The notes under the pieces: generated by a model
The model's input: only the letters and a program-made list of their open reading frames with translations
Told to the model about the DNA's origin: nothing
Databases searched by the model: none
Part shown: piece by piece, positions 1 through 7,813 of the stretch
Numbering within the stretch: the first letter of the stretch is position 1
Layout: every line of letters starts with the position of its first letter
Source: Sphingobacterium prati
Lineage (GTDB): Bacteria; Bacteroidota; Bacteroidia; Sphingobacteriales; Sphingobacteriaceae
Assembly: GCF_013167215.1 (NCBI RefSeq)
Contig: NZ_JABJWY010000035.1
Span: 217,753 to 281,752 of the forward strand
DNA: 64,000 nucleotides
Reading direction: 5' to 3'
Made by a program: the position numbers and the translations under genes

Positions 1-867
1 TTAAGCGGAATTGAAGAAACGAATGTCTCTGAGCAGTCTGCTCAATTGATCGACGATCAAGGGTTTGTGGAAGTTGAAAATGACCGGACAGCAGATGAGA
101 AGCCGATTATTCTTGTTGCCGAAGATAATGTCGAGCTGAGATGTTTTCTTTGCGAAAACTTACGTAAGAAATATGTGGTTTTAGAAGCAAACGATGGCAA
201 CGAGGCGCTGGCATTGGTTCACGCCAAACAACCGGATATTATTATTTCAGATGTGACGATGCCAAACTGTGATGGTATAACACTGTTGCAACAAATAAAG
301 AATGATAATAGCACAAATCACATTCCGGTTATTTTATTGACGGCGCGAACCGCGGATCCATATATCACCGAGGCTTTTGAAGTGGGAACAGATGATTATA
401 TTACCAAACCATTCAGTATGCCACATTTGATTCAGAAAATATCAAACATCATACAGACGAGAAAACGTTTGGAGGAAAAATTTGTTCAAAATTATCTTTT
501 GGGGGGGCAGGGGACAGAGACTACCGAAAGAACGCGCTTTTTGGATCAGGTGTTGGGTATTGTAGAGGAAAACCTCGGCTGCGAGGATTTCGGTGTGCAG
601 GAACTCACCAAGGCGATAGGCGTGAGCCGATCAGTTTTATACCGTAAAATAAAACAACAAACCGGTTTGAATCTGGTTGAATTTATCAATATGGTTCGTC
701 TGAAAAAAGCAGCACAAATATTGTTGAATAATAGTGAATTGAGTATTAGCGAAGTTGCTTATCAAGTAGGCTTCAATGATCCAAAATATTTTAGTAAAAC
801 CTTTAAGAAATTCTATAAAGAAAGTCCACGTAACTATATCGAGAAATTTAGTGTTAAAAATAATTAA
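1..867 (+). CDS. Response regulator/AraC output part of a hybrid two-component regulator (5' end missing)
   Basis: The frame is open from base 1, so this is the C-terminal part of a longer gene. Numbering from the TTG at 46, a receiver domain covers about residues 20-135, with the acidic pair E26-D27, phospho-acceptor D69 (motif ISDVTMP), T99 and K121. An AraC-type double helix-turn-helix fills about residues 170-270. The order receiver then AraC at the end of a frame that continues upstream is typical of Bacteroidota hybrid two-component systems, which join a periplasmic sensor, a kinase, a receiver and a DNA-binding domain and control polysaccharide loci. It may sense a breakdown product of the substrate of the locus to its right, but no binding site was identified. 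Family call is firm; the sensor part is outside the window. Confidence 0.9.
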   Translation, partial: LSGIEETNVSEQSAQLIDDQGFVEVENDRTADEKPIILVAEDNVELRCFLCENLRKKYVVLEANDGNEALALVHAKQPDIIISDVTMPNCDGITLLQQIKNDNSTNHIPVILLTARTADPYITEAFEVGTDDYITKPFSMPHLIQKISNIIQTRKRLEEKFVQNYLLGGQGTETTERTRFLDQVLGIVEENLGCEDFGVQELTKAIGVSRSVLYRKIKQQTGLNLVEFINMVRLKKAAQILLNNSELSISEVAYQVGFNDPKYFSKTFKKFYKESPRNYIEKFSVKNN

Positions 868-1010
868 GATGATCGTATAACAAAACCTTCATGCTTCACA
901 TACGGAAGCGGCTATCAAAATTGACTGAAGGTTCTTTCTGGTCAGTAAACCGAGCGTAACGAGCTCATAGTTATCATGATAAAAAAGGCAAATTAATAAA
1001 ATAGATGCAT
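868..1010. other. Intergenic spacer with a weak nested inverted repeat
   Basis: Between the convergent regulator and exporter genes. An 8-bp inverted repeat (AACCTTCA ... TGAAGGTT) starts about 20 bases after the regulator stop and encloses a smaller stem (GCTTC/GAAGC). It could end the regulator transcript, but there is no clear T-tract. No coding potential seen. The rest of the gap is the small RNA element. Confidence 0.35.
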
Positions 1011-1089
1011 AAAAAAAGGTTTTCAAACGGGGAGAATGAAAACCTTCAATAACCAATTATAAACCTAAATTATGATAGTACAAATATAG
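1011..1089 (-). ncRNA. Putative small RNA gene, copy 1 (promoter, short transcript, intrinsic terminator)
   Basis: Read on the minus strand, TATATTTG (complement of 1081-1088) matches the Bacteroidota -7 element TAnnTTTG exactly. It is followed by about 45 nt of conserved sequence, then a 9-bp perfect stem (AAGGTTTTC/GAAAACCTT) with the C-rich loop ATTCTCCCCGTTT, then a run of seven T. This is a complete minimal transcription unit of about 60-65 nt with no start codon. The -33 region is only TTT at 20 bp spacing. The segment is 75/79 identical by eye to 43311-43389. The loop resembles C-rich seed loops of some regulatory RNAs. I cannot match it to a named RNA family. It lies downstream of the exporter gene but has its own promoter. 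Confidence 0.65.
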
Positions 1090-1174
1090 CTGTTTTAAAC
1101 TTCACCTGAAAATAAATTAGCAACCTTATCGGATTGTGTAGCTTAAAATTGACAAAGTCTTTTATGTGTTTTAA

Positions 1175-2374
1175 CTATAGCCTATTCGTTTTAGCCAGCT
1201 TACTGATAAAAAAAAGTGTGAGCAGACCCAAAACCGCAAATACGGCGTATCCCAATCCGATTTCAAGTTGAGAAGAGGGATTAATTAAACTGACTGTACC
1301 GTAGCTCAGAGAGGACGTTAACAGATAAGTAATTCCACCAACCAATCCGCCGGCTATTCCTGCTGACAATGGGAATCGCCCCAAACAATAGCTGAAATAG
1401 TTATTGAATATAAATCCGGCGGTACAATGTACTGCAAATGCGAAGAAAGTCAGTGTATATAAATTTGTTTGATAAGGGGATACCACAATCATCAGTAGTA
1501 CCAGGATAATCTGGATAAAATTAGCGATTCGCAGCTTTGGTATCAAGGCTCTTTTGATCAGTGCTTTGCCGATAAAGCCACCGCACATCCAAGCCAATCC
1601 CATAATAAGGGAGGTATAACCTGTCGTGATCGCTCCATAACCTAACTGGTGCTCGATAAAAAATGGGCCACTAAGGTTATAAAACATGACTAATCCGTAA
1701 GATATTCCGCACATCAACACGCCAAATGTAAAATCGTTTGTCTTTAACATCATTTTAAATTCGCTGATAAGATAGTTGACGTGTAGTGGTTTTCTTTGTT
1801 TAATTGTCTCGCCCGAGAAGATAAATTCCAGGACAAAAAGCACTGCACTATAAACTGCGAGGACCATAAAATTTGAACGCCATCCAAACTGCGTTTGTAA
1901 GTATCCACCAATAAATGGGGCAATAATAGGTCCAATAGACCAGACGATGGTCATAATACTGAGATAGTGCTTGCGTTGCTCGCCCTCGTACACATCGACA
2001 AAGTAAGCCCGTTTGGAAATGACGACGAATGCAGAAAGAATACCCTGCAAAATACGCATGCAGTAAATTGTCCAGATATCATTTGTGGTGGCGGTGATCC
2101 AAAAACTAAGAATAAACAGGAACAACGAAATTAGATTGATACGATATCTACCCCATGCGTCCACGAGCGCACCAGTAAAGAATTGAGCTACACCGTAGCT
2201 AATTAGAAACAATGACAGTGTTAACTGGATACGGCTTTCACTGAGACCAAACTCCAAGGCCATTTGAGGCATCGAAGGAAGATAGATATCAGTAGCAAGA
2301 CCTGTAATTGGAACAAGTGCAAAAGCCAATATCGTTGGAACAAAAGATTGTCTGGGTTTGGTGTTTTTTTCCAT
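1175..2374 (-). CDS. MFS multidrug efflux transporter, Bcr/CflA type
   Basis: A protein of 399 aa with about 12 hydrophobic segments. Its N-terminal region, with motif ATDIYLPSMPQMA in the first membrane segment, is typical of the Bcr/CflA drug-resistance branch of the major facilitator superfamily. A GALVDAWGR-like loop between helices 2 and 3 fits MFS motif A. It would be a proton-driven inner-membrane exporter. I place the start at the ATG ending at 2374: the family signature follows at once, and a TATTTTTG promoter element (complement of 2391-2398) lies just upstream. An in-frame start 46 codons further up (2512) would put that promoter inside the gene. It may export a toxic intermediate of the neighbouring pathway, but it has its own promoter, so the link is only positional. 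Confidence 0.85.
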   Translation of the reverse strand: MEKNTKPRQSFVPTILAFALVPITGLATDIYLPSMPQMALEFGLSESRIQLTLSLFLISYGVAQFFTGALVDAWGRYRINLISLFLFILSFWITATTNDIWTIYCMRILQGILSAFVVISKRAYFVDVYEGEQRKHYLSIMTIVWSIGPIIAPFIGGYLQTQFGWRSNFMVLAVYSAVLFVLEFIFSGETIKQRKPLHVNYLISEFKMMLKTNDFTFGVLMCGISYGLVMFYNLSGPFFIEHQLGYGAITTGYTSLIMGLAWMCGGFIGKALIKRALIPKLRIANFIQIILVLLMIVVSPYQTNLYTLTFFAFAVHCTAGFIFNNYFSYCLGRFPLSAGIAGGLVGGITYLLTSSLSYGTVSLINPSSQLEIGLGYAVFAVLGLLTLFFISKLAKTNRL

Positions 2375-2390
2375 CGTGATAATTTGTCGA

Positions 2391-2398
2391 CAAAAATA
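2391..2398 (-). promoter_or_regulatory. -7 promoter element of the Bcr/CflA-type exporter
   Basis: The minus strand reads TATTTTTG, an exact TAnnTTTG match, 16 bases upstream of the proposed ATG. A TTTG at the complement of 2415-2418 could be the -33 box with short (16 bp) spacing. Confidence 0.45.
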
Positions 2399-2573
2399 AT
2401 TCCATTGATGGATACAAAATATATAGAATTCAAACAAATTATTGTGAAAATCAAACAGTCCGACCACGTAAATATAAATAACAACAATGTTGACCCAAAA
2501 ATGACTCAACATTGTTGTAGAAATACTGCCGGATCAAGATCCTAAGAATATTTTCGGACAGCTGCTGTTGGTA

Positions 2574-3632
2574 TTATCTGGAATTTAGGAAGCGTTGTAC
2601 AAAAGCATCATCGTTTAGTTCTGGATAATCGCTGTACACACGGTCAATTTCTTCTTTTTGCCCTGGTGATAGTTGCTCCTTTGGATTGATACACCAGGTA
2701 CCCTTCATCAAGCCCTGGCGTGTGAGGACTTCATGGAGCCCGGGTATACAGCCATGAAAAGCGTTTGCCGGATCAAAAAATGCAGCATTACTGTCTGTTA
2801 TTGCAATGGCCTTGCTTAAAAGGTCGCTTGCTGTCTGACTATCAGGATGGCGCTTGTAATTCTTAATTTCATCCAGAAGTGTTACCGCTTTTTGCGTCCA
2901 AACAGCCCAATGCCCTAGTAGCCCCCCTTTAAAATCTATATCAACAATTTTCCCATTCACTGGAAACTGATAAGTCGTCATGAGGTCGTTGACGATATTG
3001 TCATCATTGCCCGTATACATAGCGATTTGGTCGCTACGATCTGAATTTGCGAGCGCACGCATGACATCCAGGGTTTGGTAACGATTGAAAGAAGCACATT
3101 TGATGGCAACAACATTCTCTATCTCAACAAACTCCTGCCAGAAGGAATAGGAAAAAATACGACCGCCTACCGAAGGTTGGAGATAAAACCCAAATACTGG
3201 AATGATGGCAGCGACTGCACGAACCCGATCAAGTATAGCCTTTTCTGTCCAGTCGTTGAGTCCTCCCATGCTCAATAAACCGATATCATAACCATATTTT
3301 AGTGCCGTCCTTGCTTCCTGTACAGCTTGTTCGGTAGGCCCACAGATACCTGCAATTTTAAGGAAGGGGCGTTGAAGCTCTGCATTGTCCACCTCTTCGC
3401 TGGCCCATTTTAAAACAGTTTCGAACAAGTTGATTTTCGGATCACGAATTTCGAACTGGGTAGAATGTACAGCGACGGCAATTCCTCCGGCACCACTTGC
3501 GATATAATATTTTGTCAGAAGACGTTGAGACTCCTCATCTATACTACGGTCCTCGTGAAGAGCCAGGGGATGAGCGGGGATGACGGTTCCAGCCCAGAGA
3601 TGTTGTTGTAAATTAGCGTCTAATTTTTTCAT
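2574..3632 (-). CDS. Dihydrodipicolinate synthase/N-acetylneuraminate lyase-family aldolase
   Basis: A 352-aa protein of the DapA-type class I aldolase family. The Schiff-base lysine is K178 (VVAIKCASF) and the partner tyrosine is Y150 (GFYLQPSVGG). The 28-residue spacing equals that of Y133/K161 in E. coli DapA. It is about 50 residues longer than DapA, mostly at the C-terminus. Members of this family cleave or form 2-keto(-3-deoxy) acids, so a role splitting a 2-keto-3-deoxy sugar acid or related intermediate is plausible; lysine synthesis is unlikely in this context. It is the last gene of the leftward operon, 18 bases after the Rossmann protein gene. Substrate unknown. Confidence 0.85.
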   Translation of the reverse strand: MKKLDANLQQHLWAGTVIPAHPLALHEDRSIDEESQRLLTKYYIASGAGGIAVAVHSTQFEIRDPKINLFETVLKWASEEVDNAELQRPFLKIAGICGPTEQAVQEARTALKYGYDIGLLSMGGLNDWTEKAILDRVRAVAAIIPVFGFYLQPSVGGRIFSYSFWQEFVEIENVVAIKCASFNRYQTLDVMRALANSDRSDQIAMYTGNDDNIVNDLMTTYQFPVNGKIVDIDFKGGLLGHWAVWTQKAVTLLDEIKNYKRHPDSQTASDLLSKAIAITDSNAAFFDPANAFHGCIPGLHEVLTRQGLMKGTWCINPKEQLSPGQKEEIDRVYSDYPELNDDAFVQRFLNSR

Positions 3633-3650
3633 TAGAATAATTGTTTTTCC

Positions 3651-4673
3651 TTAAAATTTTCCCTTTCTTTCTTGAAAATGGGTGTCTTTGTTCCAAAGTT
3701 CACCGCCATTCATTAACCAGTGTGCGGTAATATCAATGGCTTCCCGGATGGTCGTTTTTGGATAGCCAAATAGACGGTGACATTCAGAGGCATTATTGAG
3801 TAAAGCGGTTCCTGCAGCTTGGTTTACAAATACCGGTGTGGTATTAAAATGTTCCGCAAAGCGCTCGGCGATCCAACGGATAGATAGGATCTCAGGACCA
3901 GTTACATTCAATATTTTGGCTGGTGTCTGGCAATGCAGTAGGGATCTTAATGCGATTTCATTGGCGTCTCCTTGCCAGATGACATTGACGTTCTCGGTTG
4001 TTAGGTCTATGGGTAATTGCTCCTTGACAGCTTTTGCTATTTCAACCAATACACCATAGCGAAAATCGACAGCATAGTTTAGACGATAGATGAGCGTTGG
4101 AGTATGATTTTTCTTGGCGAAATATTCGAAAATACGTTCTCGCCCCAAACAAGACTGTGCGTATTCACCCACAGGTTCTGGTGTGGTTTCTTCGGATACA
4201 CCCGCTCGATTGATGGGGACAAAAGGAAGTACATTTCCTGACGAAAAAGCCACAATATTGGATTTTTTAAAATGTGAGGCAACCATTCCAGGGAGGTAGG
4301 TGTTCATCGCCCAGGTGAAGTCTTCATTTCCCGTTGTGCCAAATTTATGTCCGGCCAGGTAAATCACATTGGGGACCTGCGGAAGCTTTCTAAGCTGCTC
4401 GGGATCCAATAGGTCACAGGCGATAGTCGAGATGCCATTATCTTCTAATTCTTGCTGGAGCTCTTTTGTTGAAAAGCGTGATACGCCAATAACTTTTTTT
4501 TCAATGCCAGCAGCTTTAATGGCCTGAATAGCTAATTTAGCCATGCTTGGCCCCATTTTACCGCCGATTCCTAAGAATAGGATACCGCCCTGGATTTTTT
4601 TTATGTCTTCAATGAGCGCTGCCGATGGTGCGAGTATCTGCTGCTCTAATGCTGCTAATGTGTTGTTATCCAT
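3651..4673 (-). CDS. NAD-dependent epimerase/dehydratase-family protein without the canonical catalytic Lys
   Basis: A 340-aa extended short-chain dehydrogenase-type protein. The nucleotide-binding motif is LGIGGKMG (about residues 34-41). A conserved Ser region (AFSSGN, about 142-147) and Tyr region (GEYAQSC, Y171) are present. The usual YxxxK reads YxxxC: residue 175 is Cys, encoded by TGT. It therefore has a cofactor-binding fold with an altered active site; it may use another residue, or may bind rather than convert its ligand. It sits 18 bases before the aldolase gene and 7 bases after the Nramp-like transporter gene, in one operon. The fold assignment is firm. The reaction is unknown. 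Confidence 0.8.
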   Translation of the reverse strand: MDNNTLAALEQQILAPSAALIEDIKKIQGGILFLGIGGKMGPSMAKLAIQAIKAAGIEKKVIGVSRFSTKELQQELEDNGISTIACDLLDPEQLRKLPQVPNVIYLAGHKFGTTGNEDFTWAMNTYLPGMVASHFKKSNIVAFSSGNVLPFVPINRAGVSEETTPEPVGEYAQSCLGRERIFEYFAKKNHTPTLIYRLNYAVDFRYGVLVEIAKAVKEQLPIDLTTENVNVIWQGDANEIALRSLLHCQTPAKILNVTGPEILSIRWIAERFAEHFNTTPVFVNQAAGTALLNNASECHRLFGYPKTTIREAIDITAHWLMNGGELWNKDTHFQERKGKF

Positions 4674-4680
4674 AGCTGGT

Positions 4681-5910
4681 TTAGTTGATTAAATTGTAAA
4701 AATTACTGATAGCGAGGGCGACGAGCAATATAAGTCCTAATATGGCCCACAATTTCGTCAATGGTTTGTTTCGGAGATCACCCATGATCTCCTTATCGTT
4801 GGCGATAAGAAATAAGATAATACCAATAAATGGGACAAGGAAAATGGTGATGCTTTGCGCAAAAACAATAAGTTCTAGGGGTAGATTCCCGAAGATAAGT
4901 GCAATGACAGAACCAAAAATCATCACGAGGGATATGAACAGTTTGACTTTTGGGTGGTTCAGGTTATTGCCATATCCAAACGTATCACCGAGTAATGAAC
5001 CCCCGAGGACGGCATTTCCAATTAAGGAAGAAAAAGAAGCACCAAAGAGACCAATGAAAAAGAGGTGCGAAGCGTAGGTTCCCAAAAGTGGTTCCAAGGC
5101 ACGGCCCATTTCGGCTGCCGACCTCAGTTTAATACCCTGAGGATGCAGTGTGTTCGCTGCGCATACCATCACAGCAGCACTCATAATACCAAGAATAATA
5201 ATGCCAATCCGGCTCCCCATAAGCTGCCTTTGGGTTGTCTGTTGGTCGTTGGATAATTTGCGTCTGGATTGTACCAGATAACTCTGATAGAAGGCGCCCA
5301 CGATCGAAAAACAAGAAGCCGTAAAAGCGATGATCAGACCTACTGAGCTTGGTGGAATACTGGGTACAAACCCTTTGAAAAAGTCAGCTATAGGAGTCTC
5401 AATCATAATCGCTGTTGAAAGAAAGGCAAAGAGCATAAGAATAATCAGTGCCAGCATCAATTTTTCCAGCAGCGCATAAAATGATTTAAAGAAGAGCAGT
5501 AGAATACCGATCACGTTAAACACAATAATCCATATTTGGGGATTTGTCCCTGTTGCTTCTGAGATGGAAATTGATACACCCGTTGCATTGCCCGATTGGA
5601 AACAGGTAGCGACAAGAAAAATACCGATACCAATAATTATGGCTGTTGTTTTTCCAAACTTATTACGAATCAAAGTGAGCAGGGATTCGTCACGGGCAAT
5701 ACCGATACGTGCCGCCATATTGGTGAAGACTGTCATAAAACAGATGGCAACAACCACAACCCAAAGGAGTGAAAAGCCGTAATCAGCACCCATTTTTGAC
5801 GTAATAGTCATTTTGCTTGGGCCAAAAACCAAAGCCGCGGTAATGATTCCTGGTCCTAGGATGGATAGCCAGTTCTTGAATAAGGAGCGTTTAGGAGCTT
5901 GTTGTTCCAT
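4681..5910 (-). CDS. Nramp-superfamily transporter lacking the metal-binding residues
   Basis: A 409-aa integral membrane protein with about 11 transmembrane segments. The start (LSILGPGIITAALVFGPSK) and the sixth-helix region ending LVQSRR align well with Nramp/MntH transporters. However, the helix-1 DPGN motif reads GPSK (residues 30-33), and the helix-6 MPHN motif reads SIVG (202-205). All four usual Mn/Fe ligands (Asp, Asn, Met, His) are thus replaced, so manganese or iron transport is unlikely by the known mechanism. Its position between sugar dehydrogenase and aldolase-type genes, 4 and 7 bases from its neighbours, suggests an organic substrate of the pathway or a different cation. Superfamily call is firm; substrate unknown. 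Confidence 0.85.
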   Translation of the reverse strand: MEQQAPKRSLFKNWLSILGPGIITAALVFGPSKMTITSKMGADYGFSLLWVVVVAICFMTVFTNMAARIGIARDESLLTLIRNKFGKTTAIIIGIGIFLVATCFQSGNATGVSISISEATGTNPQIWIIVFNVIGILLLFFKSFYALLEKLMLALIILMLFAFLSTAIMIETPIADFFKGFVPSIPPSSVGLIIAFTASCFSIVGAFYQSYLVQSRRKLSNDQQTTQRQLMGSRIGIIILGIMSAAVMVCAANTLHPQGIKLRSAAEMGRALEPLLGTYASHLFFIGLFGASFSSLIGNAVLGGSLLGDTFGYGNNLNHPKVKLFISLVMIFGSVIALIFGNLPLELIVFAQSITIFLVPFIGIILFLIANDKEIMGDLRNKPLTKLWAILGLILLVALAISNFYNLIN

Positions 5911-5914
5911 AAGT

Positions 5915-7438
5915 TTAGCGTAATGAGGTTAAGTTTTGTTGGTTGATTTTAGTCGCATTATTCCCAAAATGAGTTCGAATATAATTTGCAACCGCGATGA
6001 CTTCCTCGTCTTTGAGAAACGAAAATGCCGGCATTGCGCCCTCATATTTGACCCCATTGATCGATTGACCGTTCAGCCCATGTAAGAGCAGTTTTAGAAG
6101 CGCTTTTGGTTCACCATTGACCATCGTTGACTGTGCTAATGGCGGAAACGTATTTGTGAGTCCCTTGCCATCAGATTTGTGGCAGGAAGTGCAGTAAGAA
6201 TCGTATAATGTTTGTCCGTTTTTTACAGCAGGCACAATACTGTTGGCCGTTTGTGGCTTGAGGATAGGGGTCAACGCTTTATCTGAAAGCCGTAGCCGAT
6301 AAATTACATCATCATCTGGCTTCGGAAATCCTTTTTGTGGATTCCAGTCCCTGTTGCTGGAACAGAAGTAAATATCACCATTGGGTAAAACCAGCACCGA
6401 ACGCAGGCGGCCAAGTTGATCTTTAAATAGAACTTTTTCGTTGGTTATCTTTTTGCCATCGGCTGATAATTTCAAAATGCGTAAGGACTGGTTTTTTAGT
6501 GTTGTTAAAATCAGGCTGTTTTGCCATTCCGGAATAGTAGCTACACCATAATAAGCCATTCCGGAGGGGGCAACAACTGGTGTCCACGATTTAATGGGTT
6601 CAGTTCGAGGGCTTAGCTTGGCTATGGCCTTCTCCTTTTCGGTATCAATCATACCTTCAATTTGCGGCCAGCCATAATTTTTAAGGGGCTGGATAAGATT
6701 AACCTCATCCTCAATGGCATCCCCGTGTTCAGAGGTGTAGATGATCCCTTTTTCACTATGGGTAAGTCCCTGCATATTACGGAAACCCCAGGCATAAACA
6801 TAACTGTTTGCTATCGGATTATCCGAAGGAATCGTACCATCCAAGTTTAGCCGCAAGATTTTTCCATTGAGTGAACTGCTATCCTGTGCAAAAGTATCGC
6901 TTGCTGCATCGCCTGTTGCCCAATAGACTTTCTTGTCAGTAGATACAATGACACGCGAACCATTGTGTCCCGTATTGCCCGGTATCTCTAACAGGCGCTT
7001 TGGGTTGGACAGTCTGCCATCGGTGCTGTAATCGTAGCGGTATAAATTTGAAAAAATAAGACTGTCCCTTTTACTGGTATACGAAAGAAAGAGATAGGCC
7101 TGTTCATGTTCAGACTGATACAAAGACATGCCTAACAGCCCGAGTGTACGCTGATGGTAGACTTCTTTTATGCTATCGACTAAACTGACCCTTTTTGTCC
7201 GTATATCCAGTCTACGGATACTTCCACCAATTTCCGAAAATAAGATAGCCTGATTTACATGATCGTATTGTAAGTCCCATGGAACCCGTAGGCCAGTGGC
7301 CTGTTTGGATAAAGAAAGTATGCTGTTCTCCAATTGGATGCTATTGATTATCACTGTCTCCTTTTCGTCCCCAAGAGAACAGGAAGATAGAAAGGACGTC
7401 AATAGCAATAGCCAAATACAATTTATTTGTTGTTTCAT
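5915..7438 (-). CDS. PQQ-dependent sugar dehydrogenase (glucose/sorbosone type) fused to cytochrome c, lipoprotein
   Basis: A 507-aa exported lipoprotein. The N-terminus is hydrophobic and ends in lipobox LSSC (Cys about residue 20). Residues about 35-385 form a GSDH-type beta-propeller (for example RVPWDLQYD, GHNGSRVIV, YAWGFRNMQGL, YTSEHGDAIEDEVN). The C-terminal about 100 residues are a class I cytochrome c with CTSCH (C416, C419, H420) and a Met-containing segment (GAMPAFSFL) for the axial ligand. The enzyme would oxidise an aldose, pyranose or related sugar outside the inner membrane and pass electrons directly to its haem. It is the first gene of the leftward operon and has a good promoter upstream. 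Confidence 0.88.
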   Translation of the reverse strand: MKQQINCIWLLLLTSFLSSCSLGDEKETVIINSIQLENSILSLSKQATGLRVPWDLQYDHVNQAILFSEIGGSIRRLDIRTKRVSLVDSIKEVYHQRTLGLLGMSLYQSEHEQAYLFLSYTSKRDSLIFSNLYRYDYSTDGRLSNPKRLLEIPGNTGHNGSRVIVSTDKKVYWATGDAASDTFAQDSSSLNGKILRLNLDGTIPSDNPIANSYVYAWGFRNMQGLTHSEKGIIYTSEHGDAIEDEVNLIQPLKNYGWPQIEGMIDTEKEKAIAKLSPRTEPIKSWTPVVAPSGMAYYGVATIPEWQNSLILTTLKNQSLRILKLSADGKKITNEKVLFKDQLGRLRSVLVLPNGDIYFCSSNRDWNPQKGFPKPDDDVIYRLRLSDKALTPILKPQTANSIVPAVKNGQTLYDSYCTSCHKSDGKGLTNTFPPLAQSTMVNGEPKALLKLLLHGLNGQSINGVKYEGAMPAFSFLKDEEVIAVANYIRTHFGNNATKINQQNLTSLR

Positions 7439-7478
7439 TGTCGGTCAATGGTTATTCTTTTGATTTATCTGGTTATGT

Positions 7479-7509
7479 CAAAATTAGCTTATTAAAAATA
7501 AATATACAA
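7479..7509 (-). promoter_or_regulatory. Promoter of the sugar dehydrogenase operon
   Basis: On the minus strand TTG (complement of 7507-7509) is followed after exactly 20 bp by TAATTTTG (complement of 7479-7486), a full match to the Bacteroidota -33/-7 consensus. A TATACAA half-site overlaps the -33 box and a complete palindrome lies just upstream at 7523-7532. Confidence 0.6.
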
Positions 7510-7522
7510 AAAATAAAGTAAT

Positions 7523-7532
7523 TTGTATACAA
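7523..7532. promoter_or_regulatory. GntR-type operator TTGTATACAA (site 1)
   Basis: A perfect palindrome, 12 bp if flanking T/A are counted (7522-7533), 13 bp upstream of the -33 box of the sugar dehydrogenase promoter. It is identical to the sites at 7660 and 15397. Confidence 0.65.
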
Positions 7533-7654
7533 AATTTATTAAAATTAGATGCTGAATGCGATTTAGTCTTGTTGCTATTTAATTTAATAGATGATTATAC
7601 TTACTTAGGCCGTGTAGGTTCTATTCAAGTTTTTGTAAAAAAGTAAAAAAAATA

Positions 7655-7685
7655 TTGAATTGTATACAAAAAATATATATTATTG
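7655..7685 (+). promoter_or_regulatory. Promoter of the susC-susD-lyase operon
   Basis: TTG (7655-7657), 20 bp spacer, then TATTATTG (7678-7685; one mismatch to TAnnTTTG). The operator at 7660-7669 lies inside the spacer, the position expected for repression. Confidence 0.5.
7660..7669. promoter_or_regulatory. GntR-type operator TTGTATACAA (site 2)
   Basis: A perfect 10-bp palindrome between the -33 and -7 boxes of the susC promoter. The predicted ligand is the FadR-type regulator encoded at 15408. Confidence 0.65.
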
Positions 7686-7813
7686 TATTCACTATGATGA
7701 AGAATAGGAGCGGAGTCATTATAAATTATAACGACAAAACGCCGCTTCTTTAAAATACCAATAAACTAAAGAGCTTATAAATCATTTATTTAACCACTTT
7801 AACCTGAGTATTC

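Larger units (their letters stand above)
7439..7813. promoter_or_regulatory. Divergent regulatory region between sugar dehydrogenase and susC
   Basis: A 375-bp A/T-rich gap holding two divergent promoters and two copies of the GntR-type palindrome TTGTATACAA. No gene-like frame is seen. The susC leader after the promoter is about 120 bases and contains no structure that I can assign. Confidence 0.7.

Noticed and set aside
2264..2545. A plus-strand frame of 93 codons over the start of the exporter gene
   Set aside because: Antisense to the exporter N-terminus and its promoter; no family features.
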